The notes beneath the pieces are model-generated. The model worked only from the letters and a program-made list of their open reading frames with translations. It had not been told where the DNA came from and did no database searches. The position numbers and the translations under genes were made by a program. 64,000 bases of DNA from an uncultured Gammaproteobacteria bacterium (GTDB lineage: Bacteria; Pseudomonadota; Gammaproteobacteria; Pseudomonadales; Pseudohongiellaceae): contig CAJWVZ010000002.1 in the NCBI GenBank assembly GCA_913048385.1, positions 124,001 through 188,000 of the forward strand. Reading direction: 5' to 3'. Position 1 is the first letter of the stretch; each line of letters begins with the position of its first letter. Shown here piece after piece: positions 50,177 through 60,213 of this stretch.

Positions 50177-50241
50177 CTATACTTACGTCGGAAAAAATCT
50201 TACAAACCACCATTTATATATGAGAAAAGAAATTATAAAAA

Positions 50242-51441
50242 ATGGCACATAGCCCCGCTACCTCTGTTGGCATAGTTACACCTCAGGTTTTTCATTTTAA
50301 AGACCCTTTGATTCTGCGCAGTGGCAAAGTCATTCCTAATTACGACTTGATAACTGAGTCATATGGGGAACTCAACAAAAAAAGAGATAACGCCATCCTG
50401 GTATGTCATGCGCTAAGTGGCGATCATCATGCGGCCGGTTTTCATTCGGAAACCGACCGGAAACCGGGTTGGTGGGATAGCGCAATTGGCCCTGGGAAAG
50501 CGATTGATACCAATTTATTTTATGTTATCGCTGTAAACAATCTCGGAGGTTGCGGTGGGAGTACTGGGCCAACCTCTATCAATCCTATAAACGGGAAGCC
50601 TTTTGGACCTGATTTCCCTGTTATTACCGTCGCTGACTGGGTTGAATCGCAAAAAAGGTTAATGGGAATTCTCTCAATTAAACAATGGGCTGCAGTTATT
50701 GGCGGCAGCTTGGGAGGCATGCAAGTCCAACACTGGGCGATTGAGCATCCAAAAAAACTCAAAGCTGCCATTTGCATTGCTTCAGCTGCCAAGCTGTCTG
50801 CTCAAAATATCGCGTTCAACGAAGTTGCTCGACACTCTATCACCAAAGACCCAAACTTCTATGAGGGCCGGTATTTAGAGCATGATTCACGACCTAAGCA
50901 GGGGTTAATGTTGGCTCGGATGATCGGTCATATTACTTATCTCTCTGATTCGGCCATGCGTCTAAAATTCGGTAACGAATTTGCAGACGATCAATTAAAA
51001 TTAGAAAAAAATGTTGGAAGAAACCTTAAATCTGGAGGGCTAAGCTACGGACTGGATGTAGATTTTGAGGTAGAAAGTTATCTGCACTATCAGGGCGAAC
51101 GCTTTTCAAATAATTTTGATGCCAACACTTACCTCCTTATGACGAAGGCTTTAGACTATTTCGATCCGTCAACTGACTTTGATAACGATTTAAGCAAGGC
51201 GTTTGCCAATGCCTCCTGTAAATTTTTGTTGATATCGTTTAGCACAGATTGGCGCTTTCCGCCCGAACGATCGCGAGAACTAGTCGAAATTTTGTTATCG
51301 GCATCCTGTAATGTCAGTTACCTGGAAATCGAAGCAGACGAAGGGCATGACGCATTCCTAATGCCTATCCCCAAATATATGGAAGCGCTCAGGGCATTCT
51401 TGAGTAATATTTTTGTAGAGTTAAAAACTAATGCGTCCTGA
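50242..51441 (+). CDS. metX: Homoserine O-acyltransferase
   Basis: An alpha/beta-hydrolase enzyme with the nucleophile elbow [13 protein letters not shown], the catalytic aspartate in [14 protein letters not shown] and the histidine in ADEGHDAFL. The N-terminal [26 protein letters not shown] is family-typical. It activates homoserine for methionine synthesis. Whether the acyl donor is acetyl- or succinyl-CoA cannot be decided here; several gammaproteobacterial MetX enzymes use succinyl-CoA. It overlaps metW by 11 bp. Confidence 0.95.
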   Translation: MAHSPATSVGIVTPQVFHFKDPLILRSGKVIPNYDLITESYGELNKKRDNAILVCHALSGDHHAAGFHSETDRKPGWWDSAIGPGKAIDTNLFYVIAVNNLGGCGGSTGPTSINPINGKPFGPDFPVITVADWVESQKRLMGILSIKQWAAVIGGSLGGMQVQHWAIEHPKKLKAAICIASAAKLSAQNIAFNEVARHSITKDPNFYEGRYLEHDSRPKQGLMLARMIGHITYLSDSAMRLKFGNEFADDQLKLEKNVGRNLKSGGLSYGLDVDFEVESYLHYQGERFSNNFDANTYLLMTKALDYFDPSTDFDNDLSKAFANASCKFLLISFSTDWRFPPERSRELVEILLSASCNVSYLEIEADEGHDAFLMPIPKYMEALRAFLSNIFVELKTNAS

Positions 51442-52024
51442 TCTAAAAATTATTACAAGCTGGATAAAAGAGAATGAACGGGTTCTGGATCTGGGATGTG
51501 GCAGCGGCCACTTATTAAAAAAACTTCAGATAGAGCGAAATACATATGGGATTGGTCTTGAAAAGAATCTTAAAAAGATCCAATCGTGTCTCGAAATAGG
51601 TGTCAATGTGATTAACCAGGACCTAGATTCTGGCTTAGAGAACTTCAAAGCAAATAGCTTTGATACGGTCCTTCTTGCTCAGACACTTCAAGCGTTAAGT
51701 CAACCCGACAAGTTAATAGAAGATATGCTGAGAGTTGGAGAGAGGGGAATTATAACATTCCCCAATTTTGGTAACTGGAAGAGTAGGCTTTATCTTTTTT
51801 TCCGAGGAAGGATGCCAATATCTAAGTTTATGCCTCACAATTGGTACGATACTCCCAATATTCATTTTTGCACCGTAAAAGATTTTGATTTAATGTGCGT
51901 CGAAAAAAAAATTACGGTTCTCAATAAAACAGTTGTCAATTTAGAACACCAAGGCAGCTTAGCTATAAAACTTTTCCCAAATTTACTTGGAGAAATTGCG
52001 ATCTATCACATTACAAAGTCGTAA
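51431..52024 (+). CDS. metW: MetW methyltransferase-like protein
   Basis: A 197-residue class I SAM-methyltransferase fold: [15 protein letters not shown] is the SAM site, then LAQTLQAL, and [21 protein letters not shown], which is specific to MetW. It overlaps the end of metX. In this order it works with MetX as a partner required for efficient homoserine acylation in several proteobacteria. Its own methyl-transfer reaction is not known. Confidence 0.95.
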   Translation: MRPDLKIITSWIKENERVLDLGCGSGHLLKKLQIERNTYGIGLEKNLKKIQSCLEIGVNVINQDLDSGLENFKANSFDTVLLAQTLQALSQPDKLIEDMLRVGERGIITFPNFGNWKSRLYLFFRGRMPISKFMPHNWYDTPNIHFCTVKDFDLMCVEKKITVLNKTVVNLEHQGSLAIKLFPNLLGEIAIYHITKS

Positions 52025-52034
52025 AATTCAAATC

Positions 52035-52637
52035 ATGAAAAAAATCGTATTAGCTTCAAGTAACAAAGGTAAACTTCGGGAAATTCAGGCAGTAATTCTT
52101 GACCCATCAATTGAGCTCCTTTATCAAACGGACCTCGGCGTCAAGGACGCTAAGGAAACAGGTCAAACCTTTGTCGAAAACGCAATTATAAAAGCACGAA
52201 ACGCCTGTGCAATTACTGGATTGCCATCAATTGCGGATGATTCAGGCCTCGAAGTCGATGCTTTAGGTGGCCAACCAGGAATTTTTTCAGCGCGATACTC
52301 ATCCGTTTCAGGATCTGAAGCCGATGAAGCAAACAATCAGAAACTACTGAGTGAATTATCGGATGTACCGATAAGCGAAAGAACCGCGCGATTTTATTGT
52401 GCGATCGCATACTTGCGATTTACTGCCGACCCAACCCCACTGATTTGCTTAGGATCCTGGGAAGGCTCTATCCTTCGGGAACCAGTCGGAGAAAACGGAT
52501 TTGGATACGATCCTCTTTTCTACGTCAGTACACACAAATGCTCGTCGGCGGAACTTCTGCCAGAGGTAAAAAATTCAATAAGTCATCGTGCACTTGCTCT
52601 CAGGAGGCTCCAAAAACTTTGGCCTACCCGCCGCTAA
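52035..52637 (+). CDS. rdgB: dITP/XTP pyrophosphatase
   Basis: The HAM1 family motifs are complete: LASSNKGKLREIQAV, TFVENAIIKARNAC, IADDSGLEVDALGGQPGIFSARYS, GFGYDPLFYV and SHRALAL. It removes non-canonical purine triphosphates. I use ATG 52035 (MKKIVLASSNKG), giving 200 residues. The track start inside metW adds 16 unconserved residues. Its last 19 bases overlap hemW. Confidence 0.96.
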   Translation: MKKIVLASSNKGKLREIQAVILDPSIELLYQTDLGVKDAKETGQTFVENAIIKARNACAITGLPSIADDSGLEVDALGGQPGIFSARYSSVSGSEADEANNQKLLSELSDVPISERTARFYCAIAYLRFTADPTPLICLGSWEGSILREPVGENGFGYDPLFYVSTHKCSSAELLPEVKNSISHRALALRRLQKLWPTRR

Positions 52638-53806
52638 CTCTTTATATCCATATCCCATGGTGTGAGAAAAAATGTCCGTACTGTGACTTTAACTCTCATA
52701 AGAAAACCGGCTCGCTCCCAGAAGCTGATTATATAAAAGCACTTTGTAATGATTTTGATCGGGATTTTGTATTTGCGAATAGAGTATCAGCAAAGTCAAA
52801 TCAAAGCATTACAGAACCACGCCAAATACAATCAATATTTATTGGTGGAGGGACGCCAAGTTTATTTGATCCATTATCAATAAAAACCTTACTTGAGCAC
52901 ATTAAAGCTAGAACGAATTATAGCCCTGAAATTGAGATCACATTGGAAGCGAACCCAGGAACTGCTGAAGCCGCTAAATTTGCTGGATATAAAGAAGCAG
53001 GCGTTAATCGTCTGTCAATCGGCGTTCAAAGTTTCGACGACAAAAAACTAAAAATACTAGGGCGACTTCATACCGGAACGCAAAGTCACAAGGCTATAAC
53101 GCTGGCTAAGGAAGCTGGCTTTAAAAATTATAATGTTGATATTATGCACACGCTCCCGGGTCAAACGGTAGCAGATGGACTCCGCGACCTTGAAACAGCT
53201 CTCGCATTTCAACCTCCTCATTTATCGTGGTATGAATTGACAATCGAACGTAACACTGTTTTTTATTCATTTCCTCCGACGCTACCTAACGAAACGATCG
53301 CTCAAGATCTATATGAATTAGGGAATCAAAAGCTAGATGCCAGGGGATTACGCCAATATGAAATCTCGGCGTATAGTACAAAAAATAGATCTTCCTCTCA
53401 TAATCTAAATTATTGGCAGTTTGGAGATTACCTTGGGATTGGTGCAGGTGCACATGGAAAAATATCATATAGTAATGGGGAAATATATCGGTCAGCCAAA
53501 AGAAAACAACCGGATAAATATCTAAAAAATTTCTTGGATCGCTCAACGTCCGCGAAAATAAATTGTGAATTTACGCTTATTGAGAGCGACCAAATTAGTA
53601 TTGAATTTTTATTGAACAATCTAAGATTACGTAAAGGCTTCACTATTGAGCTGTTTGAGCAGCGTACAAATTTATGTTTCTCTGAGATTTCTGCCAAGGT
53701 CGATCAAATGGTTTCAAAAGGACTAATGAGTAGAGTTGAGAACCACATAACAACTACGCCTGTCGGCTTTTATATGATCGATACAATACTTGAAGAGTTT
53801 TCGTAA
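52619..53806 (+). CDS. hemW: Radical SAM heme chaperone HemW
   Basis: The radical SAM cluster motif is CEKKCPYCDFNSH near the N-terminus, followed by SIFIGGGTPSLF, ITLEANPGTAE, NRLSIGVQSFDD and the C-terminal HemW domain (GIGAGAHGKIS). It was formerly called HemN-like but lacks the real HemN function and inserts heme into target proteins. I place the start at TTG 52619, inside the rdgB 3' end: AGGAGG lies 11 bases upstream and LAYPPLTLYIHIPW matches family starts. The track start 52397 would bury the gene inside rdgB. Confidence 0.93.
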   Translation: MAYPPLTLYIHIPWCEKKCPYCDFNSHKKTGSLPEADYIKALCNDFDRDFVFANRVSAKSNQSITEPRQIQSIFIGGGTPSLFDPLSIKTLLEHIKARTNYSPEIEITLEANPGTAEAAKFAGYKEAGVNRLSIGVQSFDDKKLKILGRLHTGTQSHKAITLAKEAGFKNYNVDIMHTLPGQTVADGLRDLETALAFQPPHLSWYELTIERNTVFYSFPPTLPNETIAQDLYELGNQKLDARGLRQYEISAYSTKNRSSSHNLNYWQFGDYLGIGAGAHGKISYSNGEIYRSAKRKQPDKYLKNFLDRSTSAKINCEFTLIESDQISIEFLLNNLRLRKGFTIELFEQRTNLCFSEISAKVDQMVSKGLMSRVENHITTTPVGFYMIDTILEEFS

Positions 53807-53828
53807 AATGCTTTTAGAGGGTGACAAA

Positions 53829-54164
53829 GTGAAACTATCTGAAATGGATACGGATTTTACCAAATTATCAATGAACCCTATTGCCGGAACAAAGTTAAAA
53901 CACGCTTTAAATGAAATTCCTAATTGGAAGCGATATAATGATGAAGAATCTTTTAAGTTAACTAGGACTTTTTACTTTGCAGATTTTAAAACCGCGTTTT
54001 TATTCGCAACAAAAGTAAGTGCGATTTCTGAGCTACAGAACCATCACCCAGTATTGTTAGTCAGATGGGGAAAGGTAGTTGTGAATTGGTGGTCCCATAA
54101 TTTAAAAGATTTGCACTTAAATGATTTTATAATGGCAGCAAAAACAGACTGTTTAATAGACTGA
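53829..54164 (+). CDS. 4a-hydroxytetrahydrobiopterin dehydratase (PCD/DCoH family)
   Basis: The 111-residue product matches the published PCD signature position by position: ELQNHHP, then W after five residues, H nine residues later (WWSHN) and D after eight more (LNDF). The enzyme dehydrates the 4a-carbinolamine formed by aromatic amino acid hydroxylases. GTG 53829 has GAGGG upstream. ATG 53808 (two bases after the hemW stop) is an alternative that adds seven residues. No hydroxylase gene is in the window, so the substrate context is open. Confidence 0.85.
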   Translation: MKLSEMDTDFTKLSMNPIAGTKLKHALNEIPNWKRYNDEESFKLTRTFYFADFKTAFLFATKVSAISELQNHHPVLLVRWGKVVVNWWSHNLKDLHLNDFIMAAKTDCLID

Positions 54165-54204
54165 ATAATGCGTTTGAAAATACGCAAATATTTGTAATGA
54201 ATTT

Positions 54205-55572
54205 ATGAAAAATTACTCTAAAGACAAAAATACTTCTGCGAAAAAATCTAAATCCGTGAATAATCAGTCAATTGATTGGTTTAGAAATTCGACCCGCTAT
54301 ATAAACTCTCATCGCGGCTGTACATTTGTTATTGTTATAGAAGGAGAAGCATTTAACTCGCCATATTTTTCAGAATTAATTTCAGATCTTTCACTTCTTA
54401 AAAGCATTGGCGTGCGACTTGTTTTAGTTCATGGCGCAAGGCCACAAATTGCAAAGGCTTATAATCGTCGCGATAATGAAATAATTCATTATGAAGGTAT
54501 GCCGGTTACAAAAAAAGAGGAAATTGACAATATATCTGGAATTGTAGGCACGCTTTCGTCAAAGATAGACGCTATGTTTCTGTCAGGCCGGGCCGCAAAA
54601 TTGGATCAAAATAACGGGATTCGATTGATTAGAGGTAGTTTTCTTGTTGCAAAGCCCCTTGGAGTAAAAAACGGAATCGATTTTCAACAAACGGGGAAAG
54701 TGAGACATATACAGGTGGACTTATTACGCAAACAATTGGATAACGACTGCCTCTTGCTTCAATCCAATATCGGTTATTCTGTAACAGGTGAAGTCTTCAA
54801 TTTATGCGAAATAGAGATTGCAACGGAAATGGCAATCGCTCTGAAAGCTGAGAAAATGATAGTGATGACAGATTGCGACGGCGTAACAGATTCTCAAGGA
54901 GCCTTAATTGCGCACTTGGATCCGGATGAGAGCTCGCTTCATGCATCGAGAATGAAAAGCTCTAAAAATGATAAAGAGCATTTTTTCGGCAAGCAAATAG
55001 AGTACTCGGCTCGCGCTGTTCAATTCGGAGTAAATCGCACTCATATTATAAATTACTGTTCTGATGGGACACTTATCCGAGAACTTTTTACCCCAGAAGG
55101 TTGCGGATCTCTGATCAGTAAAGATGAGTCAAGCATACTTCGCGATGGCAGGATAAGTGACTCCTCAGAAATTTTAAATATAATTAAACCGCTCGAGGAA
55201 AAAGGTCTACTGATAAGTCGGTCAAAAAAATTTTTAGAGTCTGAAATAGATCATTTTCGAGTTATCGAGGTTGAGGGAGAGATTGTTGCCTGTGCGGCAC
55301 TTCATTTTGAGACTGATACATTAGCTGAGATCTCATGTATCGCAACCAGTGACAAGCATCAAAACAAAGGGCTGGGAAAGAGACTTTTAAATTCTTTAGA
55401 GTCGCAAGCAAAGAAGGCAGGGATAACTGAGATCTTTGTATTGACGACTGAGGCTGCTCATTGGTTCATCGAAAAAAATTTTAAAGAAGCATCCTTAAGA
55501 TCACTTCCCAAAAATCGTCAATTACTTTATGACTCTATACGTAAATCTAAGATTCTCCGGAAAAAAATATAA
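54205..55572 (+). CDS. argA: N-acetylglutamate synthase
   Basis: An N-terminal amino-acid-kinase domain (VIVIEGEAFNSPYFSELISDLSLLKSIGVRLVLVHGARPQI) is fused to a C-terminal GNAT acetyltransferase (AEISCIATSDKHQNKGLGKRLLNSLE, with the acetyl-CoA loop QNKGLG). This is the classical ArgA layout, 455 residues. It acetylates glutamate as the first step to arginine; the kinase-like domain serves for feedback by arginine. argH at 24.9 kb is the only other arginine gene in view. Confidence 0.96.
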   Translation: MKNYSKDKNTSAKKSKSVNNQSIDWFRNSTRYINSHRGCTFVIVIEGEAFNSPYFSELISDLSLLKSIGVRLVLVHGARPQIAKAYNRRDNEIIHYEGMPVTKKEEIDNISGIVGTLSSKIDAMFLSGRAAKLDQNNGIRLIRGSFLVAKPLGVKNGIDFQQTGKVRHIQVDLLRKQLDNDCLLLQSNIGYSVTGEVFNLCEIEIATEMAIALKAEKMIVMTDCDGVTDSQGALIAHLDPDESSLHASRMKSSKNDKEHFFGKQIEYSARAVQFGVNRTHIINYCSDGTLIRELFTPEGCGSLISKDESSILRDGRISDSSEILNIIKPLEEKGLLISRSKKFLESEIDHFRVIEVEGEIVACAALHFETDTLAEISCIATSDKHQNKGLGKRLLNSLESQAKKAGITEIFVLTTEAAHWFIEKNFKEASLRSLPKNRQLLYDSIRKSKILRKKI

Positions 55573-55582
55573 TAAATACAAC

Positions 55583-56119
55583 TTACCCTACAGAATTACT
55601 CTGTTGCTTACGAGTTAAGTGGCAAATACTGTAATCGAATTCACTTTGAGAGTTAGCTGGATAATTTTCGCGACTTACTTCTGTCCACTCTTCATCATTA
55701 AACCCTTCTAGAAAAGTATCTCCAGGAACCTCAGCATGAACGCGTGTAAGGAAAAACTCATCTGCAAGTGGCATTGCTTCGGCATAAACCCTCGCGCCAC
55801 CGATTATAAAGACCTTCCCAGCGTTTGAAACTTTGCACTCAGCTCTGGCTATTGAAATTGCCTCTGTTAAATTAGGGACCACAATAGTTCCCTCGGCCAG
55901 TAGGCTTATTCGGCTACTTATTACGATATTAACGCGGTTGGGAAGGGGTCGACCAATTGATTCCCACGTGTTTCGACCCATGATAATACAATGCCCAGTG
56001 GTAACTCGGCGGAAATTCTTAAGATCTTCTGAAAGATGCCATGGTAATTTATTATCTTTACCAATAGAAAGGTTTCTGGCCATGGCACAAATTAAAGCTA
56101 TGTTCATATCGAGTAACAT
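55583..56119 (-). CDS. folA: Dihydrofolate reductase
   Basis: A 178-residue FolA: NIALICAMARNLSIGKDNKLPWHLSEDLKNFRRVTTGHCIIMGRNTWESIG covers the substrate and NADPH sites, with the acidic residue in HLSEDL, and VFIIGGARVYAEAM completes it. The conserved core begins at MNIALI, so the second ATG at 56107 may be the true start instead of 56119; neither has a clear ribosome-binding site. It regenerates tetrahydrofolate from the dihydrofolate made by ThyA, whose gene lies 18 bp away upstream on the same strand. Confidence 0.96.
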   Translation of the reverse strand: MLLDMNIALICAMARNLSIGKDNKLPWHLSEDLKNFRRVTTGHCIIMGRNTWESIGRPLPNRVNIVISSRISLLAEGTIVVPNLTEAISIARAECKVSNAGKVFIIGGARVYAEAMPLADEFFLTRVHAEVPGDTFLEGFNDEEWTEVSRENYPANSQSEFDYSICHLTRKQQSNSVG

Positions 56120-56137
56120 CTTGTGGTGAGATCAATA

Positions 56138-56989
56138 TTATACTGCAAAAGGATAAGTTATTGCTGGGTGGCACTGATAGCCTTCCACAGAAAAGTCATC
56201 CAAAGTGACCCAGCTCTCAAGGTCCTCAATAGTTTTTATCTCACTATTAAGGGTGAGACGTGGTGACTCAAATGGCTCACGCTTCAATTGCTCGTTTCGC
56301 ATCAAGTCAAGTTGGTCCTCATAAATATGTGCATTTACAATCTTGTGATACGCGGTACCCGGGACATGACCTGTGAGCTGCGCTACTAAAGCAAGCAATA
56401 CAAAAACTTGTATTTGATTGAAATTTAATCCTAAAGGCACATCGCAAGACCGTTGGTAACTCGTTAAGTTAAGAGTATTACCAATTAAAGAAAAGGTATG
56501 AGTATGCATACATGGCCGTAAACAACCTAACTCAAACTCACCTGGATTATAAAATGTTAATATCTCACCACGATCATCAACACCTAAAGATAGGTTTCTG
56601 ATGATCTTCTTGAGTTGATCTATTGAACCTCCATTCGGTTTTGCCCAAGACCTTCCCTGAACACCATAAACTCTACCCATGTCATCCTCGCCCTTTCGGT
56701 GAGGATTAGCGAGCCATTCAGGATTTTTGTTAGCATTTAGGTCCCAAGACTTGGTACCGAGCTTACGAAAATCAGCAGCGCTATCGTACCCTCGGAGATA
56801 TCCGAGCAACTCAGCAATTGCTGCCTTCCAATAACTTTTACGCGTAGTTATAAGCGGAAACTTATTAGCACCGACTGAGTATTCAAAATCCGCATTTATA
56901 ACTGTCAAGCATTTCTTTCCTGTGCGCTTGTTATTAATCCACGTACCTTCATTAACAATGCGATGGCAAAGATCTAAATACTGCTGCAT
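56138..56989 (-). CDS. thyA: Thymidylate synthase
   Basis: The catalytic cysteine is in [12 protein letters not shown], followed by [18 protein letters not shown] and [13 protein letters not shown]. The HTHTFS variant and the length of 283 residues are those of the Pseudomonas-type enzyme, not of the shorter E. coli protein. It methylates dUMP with methylene-tetrahydrofolate. The order lgt-thyA-folA, all on the minus strand, suggests one operon. Confidence 0.97.
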   Translation of the reverse strand: MQQYLDLCHRIVNEGTWINNKRTGKKCLTVINADFEYSVGANKFPLITTRKSYWKAAIAELLGYLRGYDSAADFRKLGTKSWDLNANKNPEWLANPHRKGEDDMGRVYGVQGRSWAKPNGGSIDQLKKIIRNLSLGVDDRGEILTFYNPGEFELGCLRPCMHTHTFSLIGNTLNLTSYQRSCDVPLGLNFNQIQVFVLLALVAQLTGHVPGTAYHKIVNAHIYEDQLDLMRNEQLKREPFESPRLTLNSEIKTIEDLESWVTLDDFSVEGYQCHPAITYPFAV

Positions 56990-57028
56990 AAAACCCTCTG
57001 CGAGAAGCCGCGACCAATTTAATTAAGC

Positions 57029-57817
57029 TTAAACCTGATGATTTCTCAAAGCCGAAATGTATAACAGAATCATTCCGACAAGGATAAGTGGAATAGAAAG
57101 CAACTGCCCTTGCGTCATCCAATCCCACGCTACAAAACCTAAATTAGCATCTGGCTGCCGAAAAAACTCTACGGCAAACCTAAAGGTACCGTACAGCAGT
57201 GCAAACAAGCCAGAAACAGCATATCTTGGGCGTGGTTTCGTTGAAAACAAAAAAAGAATACCAAACATCACAATCCCCTCTAGGCCAAACTGATACAGCT
57301 GTGAAGGGTGCCTTGCAAGTGCGTCAACTTGCGGAAAAACCATTCCCCATGGCAAGTCAGTCGGCCGACCCCAAAGCTCGCCGTTTATAAAATTTCCAAT
57401 ACGACCAGCACCCAAACCAAACGGCACCAGCGGAGCGACGAAATCAAGTACAAAAAAATAGGGCATACTGACTCGGCGTGAAAAAAAATAAATAGCAAGC
57501 ATTACACCTAACAGCCCGCCGTGGAATGACATACCGCCTTCCCAAACGCGAAATAACCAAAGCGGATCCTGTATAAATCTATCAAAATTATAAAAAAAGA
57601 CTGAGCCCAAGCGTCCTCCGAGCACAACTCCAAGAGCTCCATAAAAAACCAAATCAGATAATTGTTCATCCGACCAATTTATAACACCTTGGCGACATCG
57701 ATAACGAGCAAGCCAATAGAACCCAGCAAAAGCAAGAATATACATCAGTCCATACCACTGAACACTCAAGGGCCCGAGAGAAAATGCAACGGGATCCAGC
57801 TGAGGATGAATAAGCAT
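57029..57817 (-). CDS. lgt: Prolipoprotein diacylglyceryl transferase
   Basis: A 262-residue inner-membrane protein with about seven helices. The Lgt signature [25 protein letters not shown] is complete, and [14 protein letters not shown] and the N-terminal [17 protein letters not shown] also match. It attaches diacylglycerol to the lipobox cysteine of prolipoproteins such as the LptM encoded at 40.5 kb. It is first in the lgt-thyA-folA run. Confidence 0.97.
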   Translation of the reverse strand: MLIHPQLDPVAFSLGPLSVQWYGLMYILAFAGFYWLARYRCRQGVINWSDEQLSDLVFYGALGVVLGGRLGSVFFYNFDRFIQDPLWLFRVWEGGMSFHGGLLGVMLAIYFFSRRVSMPYFFVLDFVAPLVPFGLGAGRIGNFINGELWGRPTDLPWGMVFPQVDALARHPSQLYQFGLEGIVMFGILFLFSTKPRPRYAVSGLFALLYGTFRFAVEFFRQPDANLGFVAWDWMTQGQLLSIPLILVGMILLYISALRNHQV

Positions 57818-57951
57818 AAATGAGCACCTAAGTGGTTTGTAAACATGGTTAGACTTGACGTGTAAGGTTATAGAATTTCAAGCCGACTTAACAGACCTTT
57901 TAAATCCTACCGACTGAGTTATACTCTTGTTTTACAGAATGATCCGCATGT

Positions 57952-58764
57952 ATGTGTATAATTACTTTGCAATTTGAACCCACAGGTTCGCATCCACTAC
58001 TGGTGTCAGCCAACAGAGACGAATTTTTCTGCCGCCCAAGTGAAATAGCTCATGTTTGGAAAAAAAGCTCAATAATCGCTGGCAAGGATTTGCAAGGAGG
58101 CGGAACATGGCTTGGGGCGACTTTTTCAGGTAGGTTCGCAGCCGTAACAAATTTTCCAGCACACAAAGCCCTCCCCAGCGCTTCGATTGTTTCGCGAGGC
58201 ACGCTTGTAACTGAATTCCTAATCAGTTCACTTTCACCCGAAAATTACGCCTCTAAAGTATCAAGGGACATAGGAAAGTATGAGGGCTTCAACCTGATAT
58301 TTGGGGATCGTCAATCACTTTTTTATATTACAAACGCACGTCCGGGAGTAGAGAAATTAAACCCGGGAATTTATAGCTTATCCAACAGCTTCTTAGATCG
58401 TACGTGCCCGAGATCTCTGAATGCAGTCACAAAATTCAGTCAAATATCGAAACTAAATATAACAACTGACGTGTTAGTTAACACAATGCGAGACAATAGC
58501 GAACTCGGAGCCTCGAGCCCTTCGAGGCAAAAAAATGATGGCGAGAGGGCAAGCTCGGCCATTTCCTCATCTATTTTCATGAAAGCAATTCCCATGAAAA
58601 ATAAAGAAACAACTTCATACTATGGCACTGTATCAACAACTGCATTGATTATCGCAAAAAACGGTGACACAATTTTTCGCGAGGACCGATACCAAAAAAA
58701 TGGTAAAACAAAAGCCCGCAGCCTAGTAAAATTTCAATTAACGAAGGTAAAACAATCAGTTTAA
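57952..58764 (+). CDS. NRDE family (TANGO2-like) protein
   Basis: The protein starts directly with the family motif MCIITLQF (cysteine at position 2) and continues SANRDEFFCRPSE, the NRDE motif, and GGTWLGATFSGRFAAVTNF. These are the shared features of bacterial NRDE proteins and eukaryotic TANGO2. The family has been linked to heme handling and lipid metabolism but its reaction is unknown. It is divergent from lgt and convergent with rppH. Confidence 0.9.
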   Translation: MCIITLQFEPTGSHPLLVSANRDEFFCRPSEIAHVWKKSSIIAGKDLQGGGTWLGATFSGRFAAVTNFPAHKALPSASIVSRGTLVTEFLISSLSPENYASKVSRDIGKYEGFNLIFGDRQSLFYITNARPGVEKLNPGIYSLSNSFLDRTCPRSLNAVTKFSQISKLNITTDVLVNTMRDNSELGASSPSRQKNDGERASSAISSSIFMKAIPMKNKETTSYYGTVSTTALIIAKNGDTIFREDRYQKNGKTKARSLVKFQLTKVKQSV

Positions 58765-58815
58765 AAAAGTAAAAACAATTTACTCTCTGAGCGGCACTTG
58801 GCTTGAACGCCACTT

Positions 58816-59310
58816 TTAATTAACAAAGGTCTCTAACGAACTTGATAGTTGTTCCAAAGCTTCCTTGTAAACCTCTCTTTTAAAAGAAACCACTTTTTCA
58901 AGAGGATACCAATAATCAACCCAACGCCAATCATCGAATTCTGGCTCGCTATTACAGTCGAGCTTAATACTTTCTTCAGGGCTTCGTAAACCAAGTAAAA
59001 ACCATTTTTGTTTTTGACCTATGCATACCGGTTTAGAGTTCGCTAGATCATTTCGACGGATATATTGCTCGGGCAAATCGTAGTACAACCACTTATTGGT
59101 CTGATGCAGCAACGTAACATCACCTTCGTCAAGCCCAACCTCCTCTTTGAGTTCACGAAATACAGCCTTCTCAATCGTCTCGTCTTTTTTTACTCCGCCT
59201 TGAGGAAACTGCCATGAGCTTTGTCCGATCCGTTTAGCCCAAAGAACTTTTCCAATTTTATTGCAAACTATAATTCCTACATTTGCTCTGTAGCCTTCTG
59301 AGTCGATCAC
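58816..59310 (-). CDS. rppH: RNA pyrophosphohydrolase
   Basis: A Nudix hydrolase of 164 residues: YRANVGIIVCNKIGKVLWAKRIGQSSWQFPQGGVKKDE leads into the Nudix box, which ends in AVFRELKEEVGL. The QFPQGG and WRWVDYWYPLEKVV segments are RppH-specific. It removes pyrophosphate from mRNA 5' ends and so starts RNase E-dependent decay. Diverges from a HAD phosphatase gene, as in Pseudomonas. Confidence 0.95.
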   Translation of the reverse strand: MIDSEGYRANVGIIVCNKIGKVLWAKRIGQSSWQFPQGGVKKDETIEKAVFRELKEEVGLDEGDVTLLHQTNKWLYYDLPEQYIRRNDLANSKPVCIGQKQKWFLLGLRSPEESIKLDCNSEPEFDDWRWVDYWYPLEKVVSFKREVYKEALEQLSSSLETFVN

Positions 59311-59493
59311 AATATGGCCTTGTTTTGCTTATCGAATTTCATTGAATCATAAAAAGCCAAAAGCATGCAATGACTCAACAAAATTTATGTCGGTTTTATT
59401 GCGCGCTATCAAGGTGTTACCCCCACCTTTCCATTCTGAGTTACAATACCGAAAGGCTTTTTGTATTCAAAATGCTTAGCAAGCAGGAAAAAG

Positions 59494-60195
59494 ATGATTA
59501 AAAAAAATGCATCAAGGTCAAAGTCTAGATTAGTTTTATTCGATCTAGACAACACTCTTTTAAATGGTGACAGCGATCATGAATGGGGAGAATTCCTGAT
59601 CCGTAAGGGTTTGGTAGATGAAAAAAAGCATCGTATGCAAAACGATATTTTTTACGAGCAATATCAGAATAGTATTTTAGATATTAACGAGTACGTCCTT
59701 TTTACACTAAAGCCGGTTTTGAAACTTAATCATTCACAACTCAGTTTCATGCATACCGAGTTTATGTCTTCCTCGATAAAGCCCTTAATTCTCTCCCAAG
59801 CGCGTTCACTCGTGAATGATCACTTAAAAGCGAATGACTTCTGTATCATCATTACAGCAACAAACGAGTACATAGCGGCGCCTATTGCCGAAGAGTTTAA
59901 GGTCAATCATTTTTTTGGCACTTCTCTCGTAACGTACTCTCGAGAAAAAGAATTTTTTTATACCGGTGAGATTTTAGGAACACCATGTTATCAGCATGGG
60001 AAGGTAGAGAAAATAAAGCAATGGCTAAAATTTAGGGACGATTTTAACCTGTCGGACAGTATTTTTTATAGTGACTCCATAAACGATCTGCCTTTGTTAG
60101 AACAAGTAAGCACCCCCATAGTAATCGATGGTGACCAGAAACTTATTAAAATCGCAGACGAACGCGGGTGGGAACAGAAATCGCTTCGAAATTAA
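59494..60195 (+). CDS. HAD-superfamily IB phosphatase (SerB-like)
   Basis: HAD motif I is LVLFDLDNTLLNGDSDHEWGEFL, motif II CIIITATNEYIA, and motif III FYSDSINDLPLLEQV. The group (TIGR01490-like) includes phosphoserine-phosphatase relatives of unknown substrate. The ATG at 59494 with GCAGGAA before it gives 233 residues. The track's start at 59461 adds an unconserved leader. It stands next to rppH in Pseudomonas too. Confidence 0.88.
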   Translation: MIKKNASRSKSRLVLFDLDNTLLNGDSDHEWGEFLIRKGLVDEKKHRMQNDIFYEQYQNSILDINEYVLFTLKPVLKLNHSQLSFMHTEFMSSSIKPLILSQARSLVNDHLKANDFCIIITATNEYIAAPIAEEFKVNHFFGTSLVTYSREKEFFYTGEILGTPCYQHGKVEKIKQWLKFRDDFNLSDSIFYSDSINDLPLLEQVSTPIVIDGDQKLIKIADERGWEQKSLRN

Positions 60196-60213
60196 TCTCC
60201 TTAATTAATATCA

